A stretch of 64,000 nucleotides of DNA from positions 1,121,854 to 1,185,853 of the forward strand of contig NZ_QRDW01000001.1 of assembly GCF_003385955.1 (NCBI RefSeq), written 5' to 3'. Shown here piece by piece: positions 50,102 through 59,611 of the stretch. The position numbers and the translations under genes are program-made. The first letter of the stretch is position 1. Every line of letters begins with the position of its first letter. The notes under the pieces are model-generated. The model saw only the letters and a list, made by a program, of their open reading frames with translations. It ran no database searches and was not told the origin of the DNA. This DNA comes from Aestuariispira insulae. Lineage in GTDB: Bacteria; Pseudomonadota; Alphaproteobacteria; UBA8366; Aestuariispiraceae.

Positions 50102-51921
50102 TGTGCGGTATAGCCGGATATTTTGGCCCCGACGCCATTTCCCCCGACCGCCTGCAGGCAACCTTGACGGCCATGCATCACCGTGGCCCCGATGGCAGTG
50201 GTCAGGCAAGCCTGGCGGTTGGGGATAATCATCTGCATTTGCTGCATACGCGCCTGGCCATCATTGATCCGGAAGCACGCTCGGACCAGCCCTTTGACGC
50301 GGATGACTGCCTGCTGGTTTTCAATGGCGAGATCTATAATTTCGTTGAATTGCGTGAAGAGCTGGCGCAGCTGGGGCACCAGTTTGAAACAACCGGCGAT
50401 ACCGAAGTCATCATCAAGGCCTATCGAGCCTGGGGCCTGGATTGCATCAGCCGGTTTGAAGGCATGTTCGCCTTTGCGATTTTTGACCGGCAGGAACACT
50501 GCCTGATCCTTGCCAGGGACGGCTTTGGGGAAAAACCGCTTTTCATTCACCAGGATGGGCGAGGTCTCTATTTCGCGTCCGAGATCAAGCTTCTCCGGCA
50601 GATGGGTGTGCAGGCGGGCGACATCAATCAGGATCGCATGGAACGGTTCCTGATCCATGGATACCGCGCACTAAATGGCCGTGCGGATTCATTTTACGAA
50701 AATATCACGCCTTTCCCACCAGGCCATCATGCCCGCCTGTCCTCCCCCGCCGATTATCAGCCCCGTTCCTATTGGCAGCTTACGCACGATCCTCAGCCCA
50801 TGAATTGGATGGAGGCGGTAGAAGGTACCAAACATCATCTGAAAAATGCCATCAAGCTTCGGCTCCGGGCAGATACCAACGTGGCGATCACCTTAAGCGG
50901 CGGCATCGACTCCAACGTTCTGGCGGCCATTGCCGCCCATGAGTTTGACCAGACCATTCACAGTTTTTCCATGCTTGAGGCCGAGATCGGCTATAACGAG
51001 GAACCCCTGATCAACCGGGCCGTGGAAGCCCTTCAATGCGATCACCATATCATGCGGGTTCATGGCCATGATTTCATGGACCGCCTGGCGCGCATCGTGC
51101 ACCAGCAAGACGCGCCGGTGCCCACCATCGCCATGTATTTGGACGCCTGGCTGGCCGAATCGGTAAGCGAAGCGGGCTATAAGGTCGCGCTCAATGGCAT
51201 GGGTTCCGACGAGCTGTTCAGCGGCTATTACGATCACTACCTTTATTATCTGGCTGGTTTTGACGGCACGCCTGCCTATGAGGAAAAGGTGTCAGAATGG
51301 CGCGCTTCCATGGGGCAATGGATCCGGAACCCGTTGCTGAAAGACCCGCACCGGTTTTCCAGGGAGCCCGGCTTCCGGGATCATCTCTATCTCAGCATGC
51401 CGGATATCGGGGAATTCACCTGCCGCCCACCGGGTGCCTACGGCCTGGAACGGGATTACAGCCGGGATCTGTTACGCAACCGGATGCTCAACGAGTTGCA
51501 TCATGAGGCGGTGCCGGTCTATTTGCTGGCCGGGGACCATAACTGGATGGCGCAATCCGTTGAATCCAGAAGCGCTTATCTCGACCGGGACCTGGCCCGG
51601 TTCCTCTATAGCGTCCCCAGTGAGTTATTGTTCCGCGACGGGCGGGCCAAGGCGTTGCTGCGCGAGGCTGGACGCGGCCTGGTGCCGCCGGAGATCCTGG
51701 ATATGTCGCGCAAGGTCGGCTTCAATGCCCGGATCACATCCCTGCTTTACCGGGACAATCCGGATGTTGTGGAACGCCTGATGAGCGACACCCCAGTTTT
51801 CGACATCTTGCGCCGGGACCGGATCGAACAGCTGATGAAACCAGACACCCCGCTGGAAGGCTATGACAATTTCCTCTTTGCCTTTGCCTCCGCACAGCTT
51901 TTCTACCTGAACGAGGCCTGA
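50101..51921 (+). CDS. asnB: Glutamine-hydrolysing asparagine synthetase-like protein
   Basis: 606 residues. Class II glutamine amidotransferase domain starting MCGIAGYFG with catalytic C2, and synthetase domain with the PPi-binding SGGIDS near residue 266. The family makes asparagine or amidates sugar or peptide carboxyls. Its one-base overlap with the DUF115 gene points to work in one surface-sugar pathway rather than free asparagine supply; that is inference. Confidence 0.9.
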   Translation: MCGIAGYFGPDAISPDRLQATLTAMHHRGPDGSGQASLAVGDNHLHLLHTRLAIIDPEARSDQPFDADDCLLVFNGEIYNFVELREELAQLGHQFETTGDTEVIIKAYRAWGLDCISRFEGMFAFAIFDRQEHCLILARDGFGEKPLFIHQDGRGLYFASEIKLLRQMGVQAGDINQDRMERFLIHGYRALNGRADSFYENITPFPPGHHARLSSPADYQPRSYWQLTHDPQPMNWMEAVEGTKHHLKNAIKLRLRADTNVAITLSGGIDSNVLAAIAAHEFDQTIHSFSMLEAEIGYNEEPLINRAVEALQCDHHIMRVHGHDFMDRLARIVHQQDAPVPTIAMYLDAWLAESVSEAGYKVALNGMGSDELFSGYYDHYLYYLAGFDGTPAYEEKVSEWRASMGQWIRNPLLKDPHRFSREPGFRDHLYLSMPDIGEFTCRPPGAYGLERDYSRDLLRNRMLNELHHEAVPVYLLAGDHNWMAQSVESRSAYLDRDLARFLYSVPSELLFRDGRAKALLREAGRGLVPPEILDMSRKVGFNARITSLLYRDNPDVVERLMSDTPVFDILRRDRIEQLMKPDTPLEGYDNFLFAFASAQLFYLNEA

Positions 51922-51922
51922 T

Positions 51923-52261
51923 TTAGAAAACCCGCCCTTCGAACGGGTTAATGCCACTGCGGTCTTCCACTTCCACGACCCAAAGATCGGGATCACGTTT
52001 CAGGGACCGCTCGATATAGGCATCCGCCTCAGTTTCCTGTACAGTCCCGCCTTTCAGCGCCGCCATCCAGCCCATGACCCCATCCATGTCCCGGGCCTGG
52101 CTGAAAACCCTGAAACCATCGCCCAGCAGGTTCATCTTCACGATGACCAACCCGCTATTGGCCTCTCCCTTATGCAAAATCGCAACCGGCACAGCTTCAG
52201 CGCTCAGGCGTCGGATCTGTGCGCCGATCCAGATATGGGTGGGCAGGCGTTCTTCGAACAT
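51923..52261 (-). CDS. DUF1491 protein
   Basis: 112 residues matching DUF1491: LPTHIWIGAQIRRL, GEANSGLVIVKMN and late DPDLWVVEVEDRSG. Unknown function; common in alphaproteobacteria. One base separates its stop from that of asnB. Confidence 0.85.
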   Translation of the reverse strand: MFEERLPTHIWIGAQIRRLSAEAVPVAILHKGEANSGLVIVKMNLLGDGFRVFSQARDMDGVMGWMAALKGGTVQETEADAYIERSLKRDPDLWVVEVEDRSGINPFEGRVF

Positions 52262-52334
52262 TGTTTTTTATTCCTGTGCAGGGCTAAAGCCCCGCCTTAG
52301 ATGAATGGATTGAGTTTGGAAAGGGAAAACCGGC

Positions 52335-52913
52335 TCAGGCGTGACCCGCCTCACCGGACAAAAGGGAAAGGTCAATTCCGATCTTGCTGATGGCACGCTG
52401 CCATTTGGAACCCAGATCCTCATCAAAGACCAGCTGTTCATCCGCCGGGCAATGCAGCCAGGCATTTTCCTGGATTTCCTCATCAAGCTGCCCGGCACCC
52501 CAGCCGGCATACCCCAGCGCCAGCAGGCTTTCACGCGGGCCATCCCCGGTGGCAATATCGCGCAGGATATCAATGGTGGCGGTCAATCCGACCCCATTGC
52601 CCATCTGGACGGTGCCTTCCCGGAAATAATCGCTGGAATGAAGCACGAACCCACGCCCGGCTTCGACCGGCCCGCCAAAATGCACCAGGATTTCCTGTCC
52701 CTGGTCCGGCGGCGGCAGGCGCAACTGTTCCAGAAGTTCGTTAAAGGTCAGGGTATCGATCAAACGATTCACAACAAGGCCCATGGCCCCGTCTTCGTTA
52801 TGGACACAGACATAGATTACGGTGCGTTCGAACCGCGGATCCGTCATGCTTGGCATGGCCACCAGCAGTTGCCCCGCAAGATACCCCTTGTTGTCGTCCA
52901 TGTCAGAAACCAT
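52335..52913 (-). CDS. YqgE/AlgH (UPF0301) family protein
   Basis: 192 residues: LAGQLLVAMPSMTDPRFERTVIYVCVHNEDGAMGLVVN, LHSSDY, and GYAGWGAGQLDEEI with the characteristic WGAGQLE pattern. Function unknown; E. coli YqgE is conserved in many proteobacteria. An ATG four codons later (52901) is an alternative start. It follows a 254-bp gap upstream before the ScsB/DsbD gene, transcribed divergently. Confidence 0.9.
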   Translation of the reverse strand: MVSDMDDNKGYLAGQLLVAMPSMTDPRFERTVIYVCVHNEDGAMGLVVNRLIDTLTFNELLEQLRLPPPDQGQEILVHFGGPVEAGRGFVLHSSDYFREGTVQMGNGVGLTATIDILRDIATGDGPRESLLALGYAGWGAGQLDEEIQENAWLHCPADEQLVFDEDLGSKWQRAISKIGIDLSLLSGEAGHA

Positions 52914-53147
52914 GAATTATTGATCCGATCTGCGTCATTTGGTCCGCTGTAATATCCTCTTCCGACATAGTAATCCAGAGCAGGAAGTGCATCGCAGACA
53001 GAAGCCAAGTGTATCCCAATACAGTTTAAAAAGTGTAACCAAAGCTATTCCGTCCCGTTGACCGGCACACGGAATTTTGAAAAACCCGGATCGGAAATGG
53101 GCTGGATCTCCGGCTTTGCGGGATTATATTTAGCTCAACTTGCCCGT

Positions 53148-53153
53148 TATAAT
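53148..53153 (+). promoter_or_regulatory. -10 box close to the thiol reductase gene
   Basis: A perfect TATAAT ends 14 bases before the TTG start. If used, the transcript would begin about eight bases before the start codon. The matching -35 is not clear. Confidence 0.4.
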
Positions 53154-53167
53154 TATCGAGACCGGTT

Positions 53168-55312
53168 TTGATCAGACATCCGTTTCCCACGCCTTCCCTG
53201 CTTTTTGGCTTCCTGGCCCTTTTTTTCGCTCCGCCCCATTCCGCCCAGGCGGGATCCGGCGAATGGGATCGCAATGAGCATGCGGCCGTGCGGTTGATCT
53301 CGGCCATTGAGGGCACCGGGGAAAGAGACGCCTTGCCGTTAGGTCTCGAGTTCCAGTTGCAGCCGGGCTGGAAAATTTATTGGCGCACACCGGGCGATGC
53401 CGGCTTCCCCCCCATTCCGGACTGGAGCCCATCGGCCAATGTCTCCAATGTCGAGATGCGCTGGCCACGCCCGGACCGGTTTGAAATCTTTGATCTTGAA
53501 ACCCTGGGCTATAAGGATGAAGTGGTTTTTCCGCTGACCGTCATCCCGGAAACACCGGGTGCGCCGCTGCAATTGGCCGCGAAGATCCCCTATCTGGCCT
53601 GTAGTGAGGTCTGCATTCCCTATGAGGCCAATCTTTCCCTGAACCTGCCCGCAGGTGCGGATACCGCCTCGCCGGACGCCCATTTAATCAGCCGTTATGA
53701 CGGGGCCGTGCCGGTGCCGGCCGATCAAGCCGGTATCACTTTTCCACAGGCCGGTTTCGACATCAAAGAGGATGTCATCACACTGCAGATTCAAGCAACC
53801 AGTCGCGTTGGATTTGATCAGCCGGATCTGATCGTCGAAGGGCCGGAAGGCAGCTATTTTCATAAACCTAAAGTCCAGTTGGCGGCGGCGAATGATCAAG
53901 CGGTCTTCACGGTTCAAGGCGGAGGCGTAAAAGAAGACGCGATGCTGGCGGACGCCATTACAGTCACTCTTTGGGATGGCACCCGATCTGTTGAGGCCCC
54001 CGTCTCCCTCTCCACCGGGTTGCCGTTTATTGCCTCCGCGACAAATGCACCCGCCGATTCCGGCCTCTGGACCATCCTGGGTTTTGCCCTTCTTGGCGGT
54101 TTGATCCTCAATCTGATGCCCTGTGTCTTGCCGGTGCTTTCACTGAAGTTGCTGTCCGTACTGAGCCATGGCGGCAGTGCGCGCCGGACCGTCCGCGTCG
54201 GATTCCTGGCCTCCGCAGCCGGGATCCTGACCGCATTCCTGATCCTGGGTGGCGCGCTGGCCCTGATGAAACAGGCCGGCATTGCCGTCGGCTGGGGCAT
54301 CCAGTTCCAGAACCCGCTGTTCATCACCGTAATGATCCTGGTGGTAATTCTGTTTGCCGCTAACTTAATGGGCCTGTTCCAATTGCGCCTGCCCGGATCC
54401 CTCTCCAACTATGCCGCCAATGCCGGGCGCGGCCAAAAAGGGCTTGGCGGACATTTCATCACCGGCATGTTTGCAACCCTACTGGCAACCCCCTGTTCCG
54501 CACCGTTTCTTGGCCCCGCCGTGGGATTTGCTCTGAGCCGGGACACAGCCGATATCCTGATGGTTTTCACAATGCTGGGCCTCGGCCTTGCGCTGCCCTA
54601 TCTCATGATTGCCGCTCTACCGGGCCTGGTCTCTTTTCTGCCGCGCCCCGGCAATTGGATGAACAAGATGAAACTGGTGCTGTCATTGGCGCTGATCGGC
54701 ACCGCCGCCTGGCTGCTGACCGTGCTGGATGGGATCGCGGGCAGCGAACTGGTCACGATCATTGCCGCCTTCACAGCGCTGATACTGGCGGTTCTTCTGG
54801 TGCGCAGCAAGCTGCCGGCGGCGCGCGTGGCGCGTATGGCCCCCTTGCTGGTCCTGCTGCTGGCAGGCAGTGCCGTTACCGCGGTCACCCTCAAGGCCCC
54901 CAGCCCAGCGCCGATCCGTCCGGCCAGCCCGGATAACTGGATTTCCTTTGACGAAACCGCCATCCCGGCTCTGGTCGGCCAGGGGCAGGTTGTTTTTGTC
55001 GATGTTACCGCCGACTGGTGCATCACCTGCCTGTTCAACAAGAAAAATGTCTTGGAAGCTGAACCGGTCGCCAGCCTTCTTGCCAGTGGGAACGTCACCC
55101 TGATGCGGGCCGACTGGACCCGGCCCGACCCGGCAATCGCCGATTATCTGAACCGGCACGGCCGCTATGGCATCCCCTTCAACATGATCTATGGCCCGGG
55201 CCAGCCGGACGGAATCGCCCTGTCCGAGTTCCTGATCAGCGGTGAAGTGGTCGAGGCCCTGGACCAGGCCGCTGGGGCAAAAGGCCTGGCGAACGCAGAT
55301 TCATTCAATTGA
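53168..55312 (+). CDS. ScsB/DsbD-type protein-disulfide reductase
   Basis: 714 residues. Signal peptide (LLFGFLALFFAPPHSAQA), N-terminal disulfide-reductase domain with C145 and C149, a membrane domain of about eight helices with the cysteines MPC (C319) and TPC (C443), and a thioredoxin domain with WCITC (C618, C621). Electrons from cytosolic thioredoxin would pass through the membrane to periplasmic partners. It starts with TTG; no ATG gives the signal peptide. The peroxiredoxin follows 87 bases later on the same strand. Confidence 0.9.
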   Translation: MIRHPFPTPSLLFGFLALFFAPPHSAQAGSGEWDRNEHAAVRLISAIEGTGERDALPLGLEFQLQPGWKIYWRTPGDAGFPPIPDWSPSANVSNVEMRWPRPDRFEIFDLETLGYKDEVVFPLTVIPETPGAPLQLAAKIPYLACSEVCIPYEANLSLNLPAGADTASPDAHLISRYDGAVPVPADQAGITFPQAGFDIKEDVITLQIQATSRVGFDQPDLIVEGPEGSYFHKPKVQLAAANDQAVFTVQGGGVKEDAMLADAITVTLWDGTRSVEAPVSLSTGLPFIASATNAPADSGLWTILGFALLGGLILNLMPCVLPVLSLKLLSVLSHGGSARRTVRVGFLASAAGILTAFLILGGALALMKQAGIAVGWGIQFQNPLFITVMILVVILFAANLMGLFQLRLPGSLSNYAANAGRGQKGLGGHFITGMFATLLATPCSAPFLGPAVGFALSRDTADILMVFTMLGLGLALPYLMIAALPGLVSFLPRPGNWMNKMKLVLSLALIGTAAWLLTVLDGIAGSELVTIIAAFTALILAVLLVRSKLPAARVARMAPLLVLLLAGSAVTAVTLKAPSPAPIRPASPDNWISFDETAIPALVGQGQVVFVDVTADWCITCLFNKKNVLEAEPVASLLASGNVTLMRADWTRPDPAIADYLNRHGRYGIPFNMIYGPGQPDGIALSEFLISGEVVEALDQAAGAKGLANADSFN

Positions 55313-55399
55313 CACTGGTAAAATCCCTCAGATGTCTTACCTATGTAGATTGATGGGGAATAATCCCGGAACAAATACAATCACTGATGGAGTGGGAAA

Positions 55400-55879
55400 A
55401 TGGTCAAGGTAGGCGATAAGATTTCTGACGTTGGCTTCAAGGTCATGGGTGCCGACGGCCCCCAGGATATGAGCGCATCAGACCTGTTTGACGGCAAAAA
55501 AGTTGTTGTCTTCTCGGTGCCGGGTGCCTTCACCCCCACTTGCTCCGCCAAGCATCTGCCGGGCTTTATCGAGCAGCATGACGCCCTGAAATCCAAAGGG
55601 GTCGACACCATTGCCTGTGTCGCGGTGAATGATGCCTTCGTCATGGACGCCTGGGGCAAATCCCAGGGGGCTGGTGACAAGGTGGTCATGCTGGCCGATG
55701 GCAGCGGCGACTGGACCAAATCCGTTGATCTGGAACTGGATCTGACCGCTGCGGGCCTTGGCAAACGCGGCCAGCGTTTCGCCATGATCGTCGATAACGG
55801 CACCATCAGTCATCTGGCAGTCGAAGAAGGCGGTGCCTTTGACGTTTCCTCTGCGGAAAAAATCCTCGAAGCGCTCTAA
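55400..55879 (+). CDS. Prx5-type peroxiredoxin
   Basis: 159 residues, no signal peptide. Peroxidatic cysteine C48 in PGAFTPTCSAKHLPGF, and VAVNDAFVMDAWG following. It would reduce peroxides in the cytosol with glutathione or thioredoxin. It lies after the thiol reductase gene, but the two act in different compartments and may be co-regulated without sharing substrates. Confidence 0.95.
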   Translation: MVKVGDKISDVGFKVMGADGPQDMSASDLFDGKKVVVFSVPGAFTPTCSAKHLPGFIEQHDALKSKGVDTIACVAVNDAFVMDAWGKSQGAGDKVVMLADGSGDWTKSVDLELDLTAAGLGKRGQRFAMIVDNGTISHLAVEEGGAFDVSSAEKILEAL

Positions 55880-55904
55880 TTGTCTGCTGAGAATGATTTT
55901 TGCA

Positions 55905-55937
55905 ACGGCCCGCATATCCTGCGGGCCGTCTTCATTT
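55905..55937 (+). terminator. Probable terminator after the peroxiredoxin gene
   Basis: A 9-bp stem ACGGCCCGC / GCGGGCCGT with a 7-base loop is followed by CTTCATTT, a weak T-run. It overlaps the 3' end of the convergent hybrid kinase gene. Confidence 0.45.
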
Positions 55938-58900
55938 GATCAGAAGGCGGAACTGACGTTCCGTTTCCTCGCCCGTATCAGATAACTGCGGCACCAGATC
56001 GGACAACAGCTTACGCTCTTCCCGTCGGGCGGCCTTTTCAACATCCTTGGCCAGTAAATGCAGCTTGGTTGCGCCGAAACTGCCTGCACTGCTTTTCAGA
56101 GCATGGGCTTCCTTGGCAATGGTTTCCGAATCACCATCAGGCTCCGCTTCGTTAATGCGTGACACCCGCCCGACCAGCTCATTCAGGAAAACATCAATCA
56201 GTTGGGGCACAACCTCCGGGCCGGCATCTTCCTGCAACTGCCGAAAAACAATCTCATCCACCACAGGTGACATCTCAATTTTCGGACTTGGACCGGCCTT
56301 GGCCTCCGTATCGTTCGAAACAGCCAAGACCGGGCTGGCAGCTTGCGGACTGGCCGACACCGTCTGGGCCTGGATTGGGGCTTGCAGCGGTTCCGACGGT
56401 GCAACAGAAGCCCCCTCCACCTTCTCCTGTGCCGACAGGTCCTCCGGTGATTTGGGCGGACAAAATTCCGATATCGCTTTCAGCAGTTCCTCACCACGCA
56501 GGGGTTTGGTCAAATAATCATCCATGCCGGCAGAGAGGAACCGTTCGCGGTCACCCGGCATGGCATGGGCGGTCAATGCTATGATCGGCACAGTCGCACC
56601 GGCCACGTCCAGGGACCGAATCGCCTTGGTGGCCTCCACGCCGTCCATATTGGGCATAGAGATATCCATCAAAACCAGATCATAGGAAAGACGCTTGATC
56701 GCCTCGACCGCCTCAACGCCGTCTTTGACCCAATCGACCCGGAAACCCGCCCGGCGTAAAATGACCGAGGCGACCATACGGTTGGTCGGGCTGTCTTCCG
56801 CCAGCAGCAGCCGATAGCCCGCACCAATCGTCCTGGCCGCCTGATCTGCTTCAGTCGGGCCCTGTTCGGTCTGGATGATTTCCCCGCTCAGCGTCTCCAA
56901 TGCCGACTTCAGCATCTCTTTTTGCAGAGGCTTGGCCAGGATCCCGGTGATCGCATCTGTTGGCAACTCACCTTCATTGCGCAACTGAATGCTGCCCGGC
57001 CGCAGCAGGAAGACCGGGGTATCAATGTTGAGATCCCGCAATTTGCTGGCCAGGTAAAAACCGGTTTCATCCTGCGGGCGACAATCAATCATGACCACAT
57101 CAAAATCACTGCCGGTCAGGCGTGCGACCGCATCATTTTCGGTCTGTACATTCACCACTTTATGCCCGTCACCGCGCAGGCATTTAATCGTCAGATCGGA
57201 CGTGATTCCCTCATCCGACCAGAACAGAATCTTGCGGGCCACAGGCGCTTTCCTGGGCGCAATGACCGCTTCCGCCGGATCCCGTTTCAACTGCACTGAA
57301 AAACTGAAAACGCTGCCTTTTCCCGGTTCACTATTCACCCAGACAGCCCCTTTCATCGCCTCAACCAACCGCCGGGTGATGGTCAGCCCCAGGCCTGTGC
57401 CGCCAAAACGTCTGGAATAGGAAGCATCCAACTGGATAAATTCGGCAAAAAGCGTTTCCTGGGCTTCGTAGGGAATGCCGATCCCCGTATCCGTAACGGC
57501 CCCACTGAGGACAACGGTTTCACCATCTTCGGCGGCCAGGGCCAATTCGACGGTAACACCGCCACGTTCGGTGAATTTGACCGCGTTGCCTGCCAGGTTG
57601 AAGATGATCTGGCGTAAGCGCCCGGGATCCCCCAGCAGATGCCCGGGCACCGACGGATCCACGTAAGAAAGTACTTCAATGCCTTTGGCATGCGCCCTGG
57701 GGGCCAGGACCTCGACCACGCCGGATACCAGGTCAGAGGGATCAAAGGCGGTTTCCTCCAGTTCCAGCTTGCCCGCTTCGATCTTGGAGAAATCAAGCAC
57801 ATCTTCAATGAGTGAAAGCAGCATCTCCCCGGATTCCCGCGCCGTCATCACATAACCGCGCTGTTCGGGATCCAGTTTACTGTCCAGCATAAGCCCCAAG
57901 AGGCCGATCACCCCATTGAGCGGCGTGCGCATCTCGTGACTCATGATTGCCAGGAATTCCGATTTTGCCTTGGTGGCGATCCGGGCCTCGCTCAGGGCAT
58001 CGCGCAATTTGAGCTCGGCCTGTTTCCGGTCCGTAATGTCGCTGCGGATCCCGACCATCCCACCGCTTTCAATGCGCTGATCCCGGGCCAGGATCCAGCG
58101 CCCGTCGGACAGTTCCTCTTCAAAGGGTGCCTCGCCGAGATGGGCCGCCAGGCGCCGGGCGATCCATTCTTTTTCCCGCCCGGCCGCATCGGCGTGAATG
58201 CCCTTTTTCACAGCCGACCGACACATATCCTCAAACTGGATGCCGGCGGCAAAATCTTCTTCATCGCCCTGATAAATCTCGCGGTAAACGCTGTTGGCCA
58301 TCAACAGACGATCCGAGGCGTCAAAGAGGGCAAATCCCTCGCTCACCCCTTCAATCGCCTGAGCCAGGGCTTCTTTGGCCTCATCGGCCTCACGCCTGGT
58401 CAATTCAACAACATTGATTTGGCGGGCCAGCAAAAACACCACCACCGCGACACTCAGCCCCAGCGCAATCAGGTCGATTGCCAGGCGGTTCAGGATTTCG
58501 TCAATCCGGGTTTCCGAATCCGCGATCATACTGGTTTCAAAACGCAACCCATCTAAAGCAAGCTGATGAACACGCGAGCGCATCAAGACCAGCCCTTCAT
58601 AAGTCTGAGTCAAAGCCTCCCGATCCCCTTCCTGCAGGGAGGCCATCCGTTCATCTATATGAACCAGGGCTTCACGCAGCTCATCAAAGGTTTCCCGATG
58701 GGCTAACAGGATCCTGGAACGCGGATCCGGGGCATTTTCCTGAAACAGGTTCAATCGGCTCCAGAGCACATCCACCCGCTGACTGAGCTGCTCATCCGCG
58801 CCAGCCCGGATACCGGCTTTTGTCATCAAGAGGCTCTCCAATACCTGCTGATAGGCAAGCTCCAGCTGGCTGGCGTGCCAAAGTCCGCTTTCCGGCTGGG

Positions 58901-59021
58901 TATTGGTGATATATTGCTGGTGATCATTCAGGCGCAGAAAGCCGCCGATGGCGCTGATCCCGAATAGGACGAGGGCCGAAAACAAGACCAGGTAGAGGGC
59001 TCTTTTACGCAGATGGATCAT
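55932..59021 (-). CDS. Hybrid sensor histidine kinase with two receiver domains and HPt
   Basis: 1029 residues. Helix 1 (about 8-28), a periplasmic helical sensory region, helix 2 (about 180-205), PAS (about 240-345), HisKA with SHEMRTP near residue 362, HATPase, a degenerate receiver domain (about 600-720, where the acidic pocket is missing), a proper receiver with D780 (LVLMDISMP), and HPt with H973 (AHALKSSAGSFGATKL). It overlaps the upstream cysteine-less sulfite-oxidase-fold gene in an ATGA junction, so that small protein may be its sensory partner. Confidence 0.93.
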   Translation of the reverse strand: MIHLRKRALYLVLFSALVLFGISAIGGFLRLNDHQQYITNTQPESGLWHASQLELAYQQVLESLLMTKAGIRAGADEQLSQRVDVLWSRLNLFQENAPDPRSRILLAHRETFDELREALVHIDERMASLQEGDREALTQTYEGLVLMRSRVHQLALDGLRFETSMIADSETRIDEILNRLAIDLIALGLSVAVVVFLLARQINVVELTRREADEAKEALAQAIEGVSEGFALFDASDRLLMANSVYREIYQGDEEDFAAGIQFEDMCRSAVKKGIHADAAGREKEWIARRLAAHLGEAPFEEELSDGRWILARDQRIESGGMVGIRSDITDRKQAELKLRDALSEARIATKAKSEFLAIMSHEMRTPLNGVIGLLGLMLDSKLDPEQRGYVMTARESGEMLLSLIEDVLDFSKIEAGKLELEETAFDPSDLVSGVVEVLAPRAHAKGIEVLSYVDPSVPGHLLGDPGRLRQIIFNLAGNAVKFTERGGVTVELALAAEDGETVVLSGAVTDTGIGIPYEAQETLFAEFIQLDASYSRRFGGTGLGLTITRRLVEAMKGAVWVNSEPGKGSVFSFSVQLKRDPAEAVIAPRKAPVARKILFWSDEGITSDLTIKCLRGDGHKVVNVQTENDAVARLTGSDFDVVMIDCRPQDETGFYLASKLRDLNIDTPVFLLRPGSIQLRNEGELPTDAITGILAKPLQKEMLKSALETLSGEIIQTEQGPTEADQAARTIGAGYRLLLAEDSPTNRMVASVILRRAGFRVDWVKDGVEAVEAIKRLSYDLVLMDISMPNMDGVEATKAIRSLDVAGATVPIIALTAHAMPGDRERFLSAGMDDYLTKPLRGEELLKAISEFCPPKSPEDLSAQEKVEGASVAPSEPLQAPIQAQTVSASPQAASPVLAVSNDTEAKAGPSPKIEMSPVVDEIVFRQLQEDAGPEVVPQLIDVFLNELVGRVSRINEAEPDGDSETIAKEAHALKSSAGSFGATKLHLLAKDVEKAARREERKLLSDLVPQLSDTGEETERQFRLLIK

Positions 59022-59518
59022 CTAATTTCCAATGACTTAAGCTGCCAGATCCAGCGGTAATTGACCTCCACCGAAGACAGTTCGGGATGATCATCCAGCG
59101 GATAGACAATCCATAGTGGGCCTTTGTCGCGCGGTGTCAACGGCACACCATTCATCTCGAAGGCCAACAAAACATCATAATTTGCAATATCTTCCGCAGG
59201 AATTTCCGTTGAATAGCCGTCAATAGCCGTAGCGATCACCTTGCTGTGCCCTGAGGCATCCAGCCTGGTCAGAAGATCGCGCAGCAAAACCCCTTTGAAG
59301 CGCGCGCGCCCACTGATCCAGGGGGAAGAGGTGGTGATGATGGCAGTGCCAATCTCAGTCAGTCCGGCAAGATTGTAGCTTTTGCCTTCCTGGCGGTCCC
59401 GATCTCCGATTTTACCGCTGACCGTCAGGATGATATCTTTGGGTTGTGCCAAACCGGTCTGTGCCGCAACCGGCATCAGTCCCAACAACAGTAATAGGGC
59501 AAGATTACGCAATAACAT
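59018..59518 (-). CDS. Cysteine-less sulfite-oxidase-fold periplasmic protein, coupled to hybrid kinase
   Basis: 166 residues: signal peptide (LALLLLLGLMPVAAQTGLAQ) followed by an oxidoreductase molybdopterin-binding-like fold with RFKGVLLRDLLTRL, ATAIDGYSTEIPAEDI and PLWIVYPLDDHPEL. No cysteine occurs anywhere, so the Mo ligand is absent and a cofactor-free ligand-binding role is likely. The stop overlaps the start of the hybrid kinase (ATGA), so both should be made together. I interpret it as the periplasmic sensory component of the kinase. Confidence 0.75.
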   Translation of the reverse strand: MLLRNLALLLLLGLMPVAAQTGLAQPKDIILTVSGKIGDRDRQEGKSYNLAGLTEIGTAIITTSSPWISGRARFKGVLLRDLLTRLDASGHSKVIATAIDGYSTEIPAEDIANYDVLLAFEMNGVPLTPRDKGPLWIVYPLDDHPELSSVEVNYRWIWQLKSLEIR

Positions 59519-59611
59519 GACTTTCCCCCCGAAAGTTCTTGACCGAAAACTTGTCGAACAATCAATACTTTCGATTAACGGGTGAATTATAACATAGTGA
59601 TTATTAACAGA

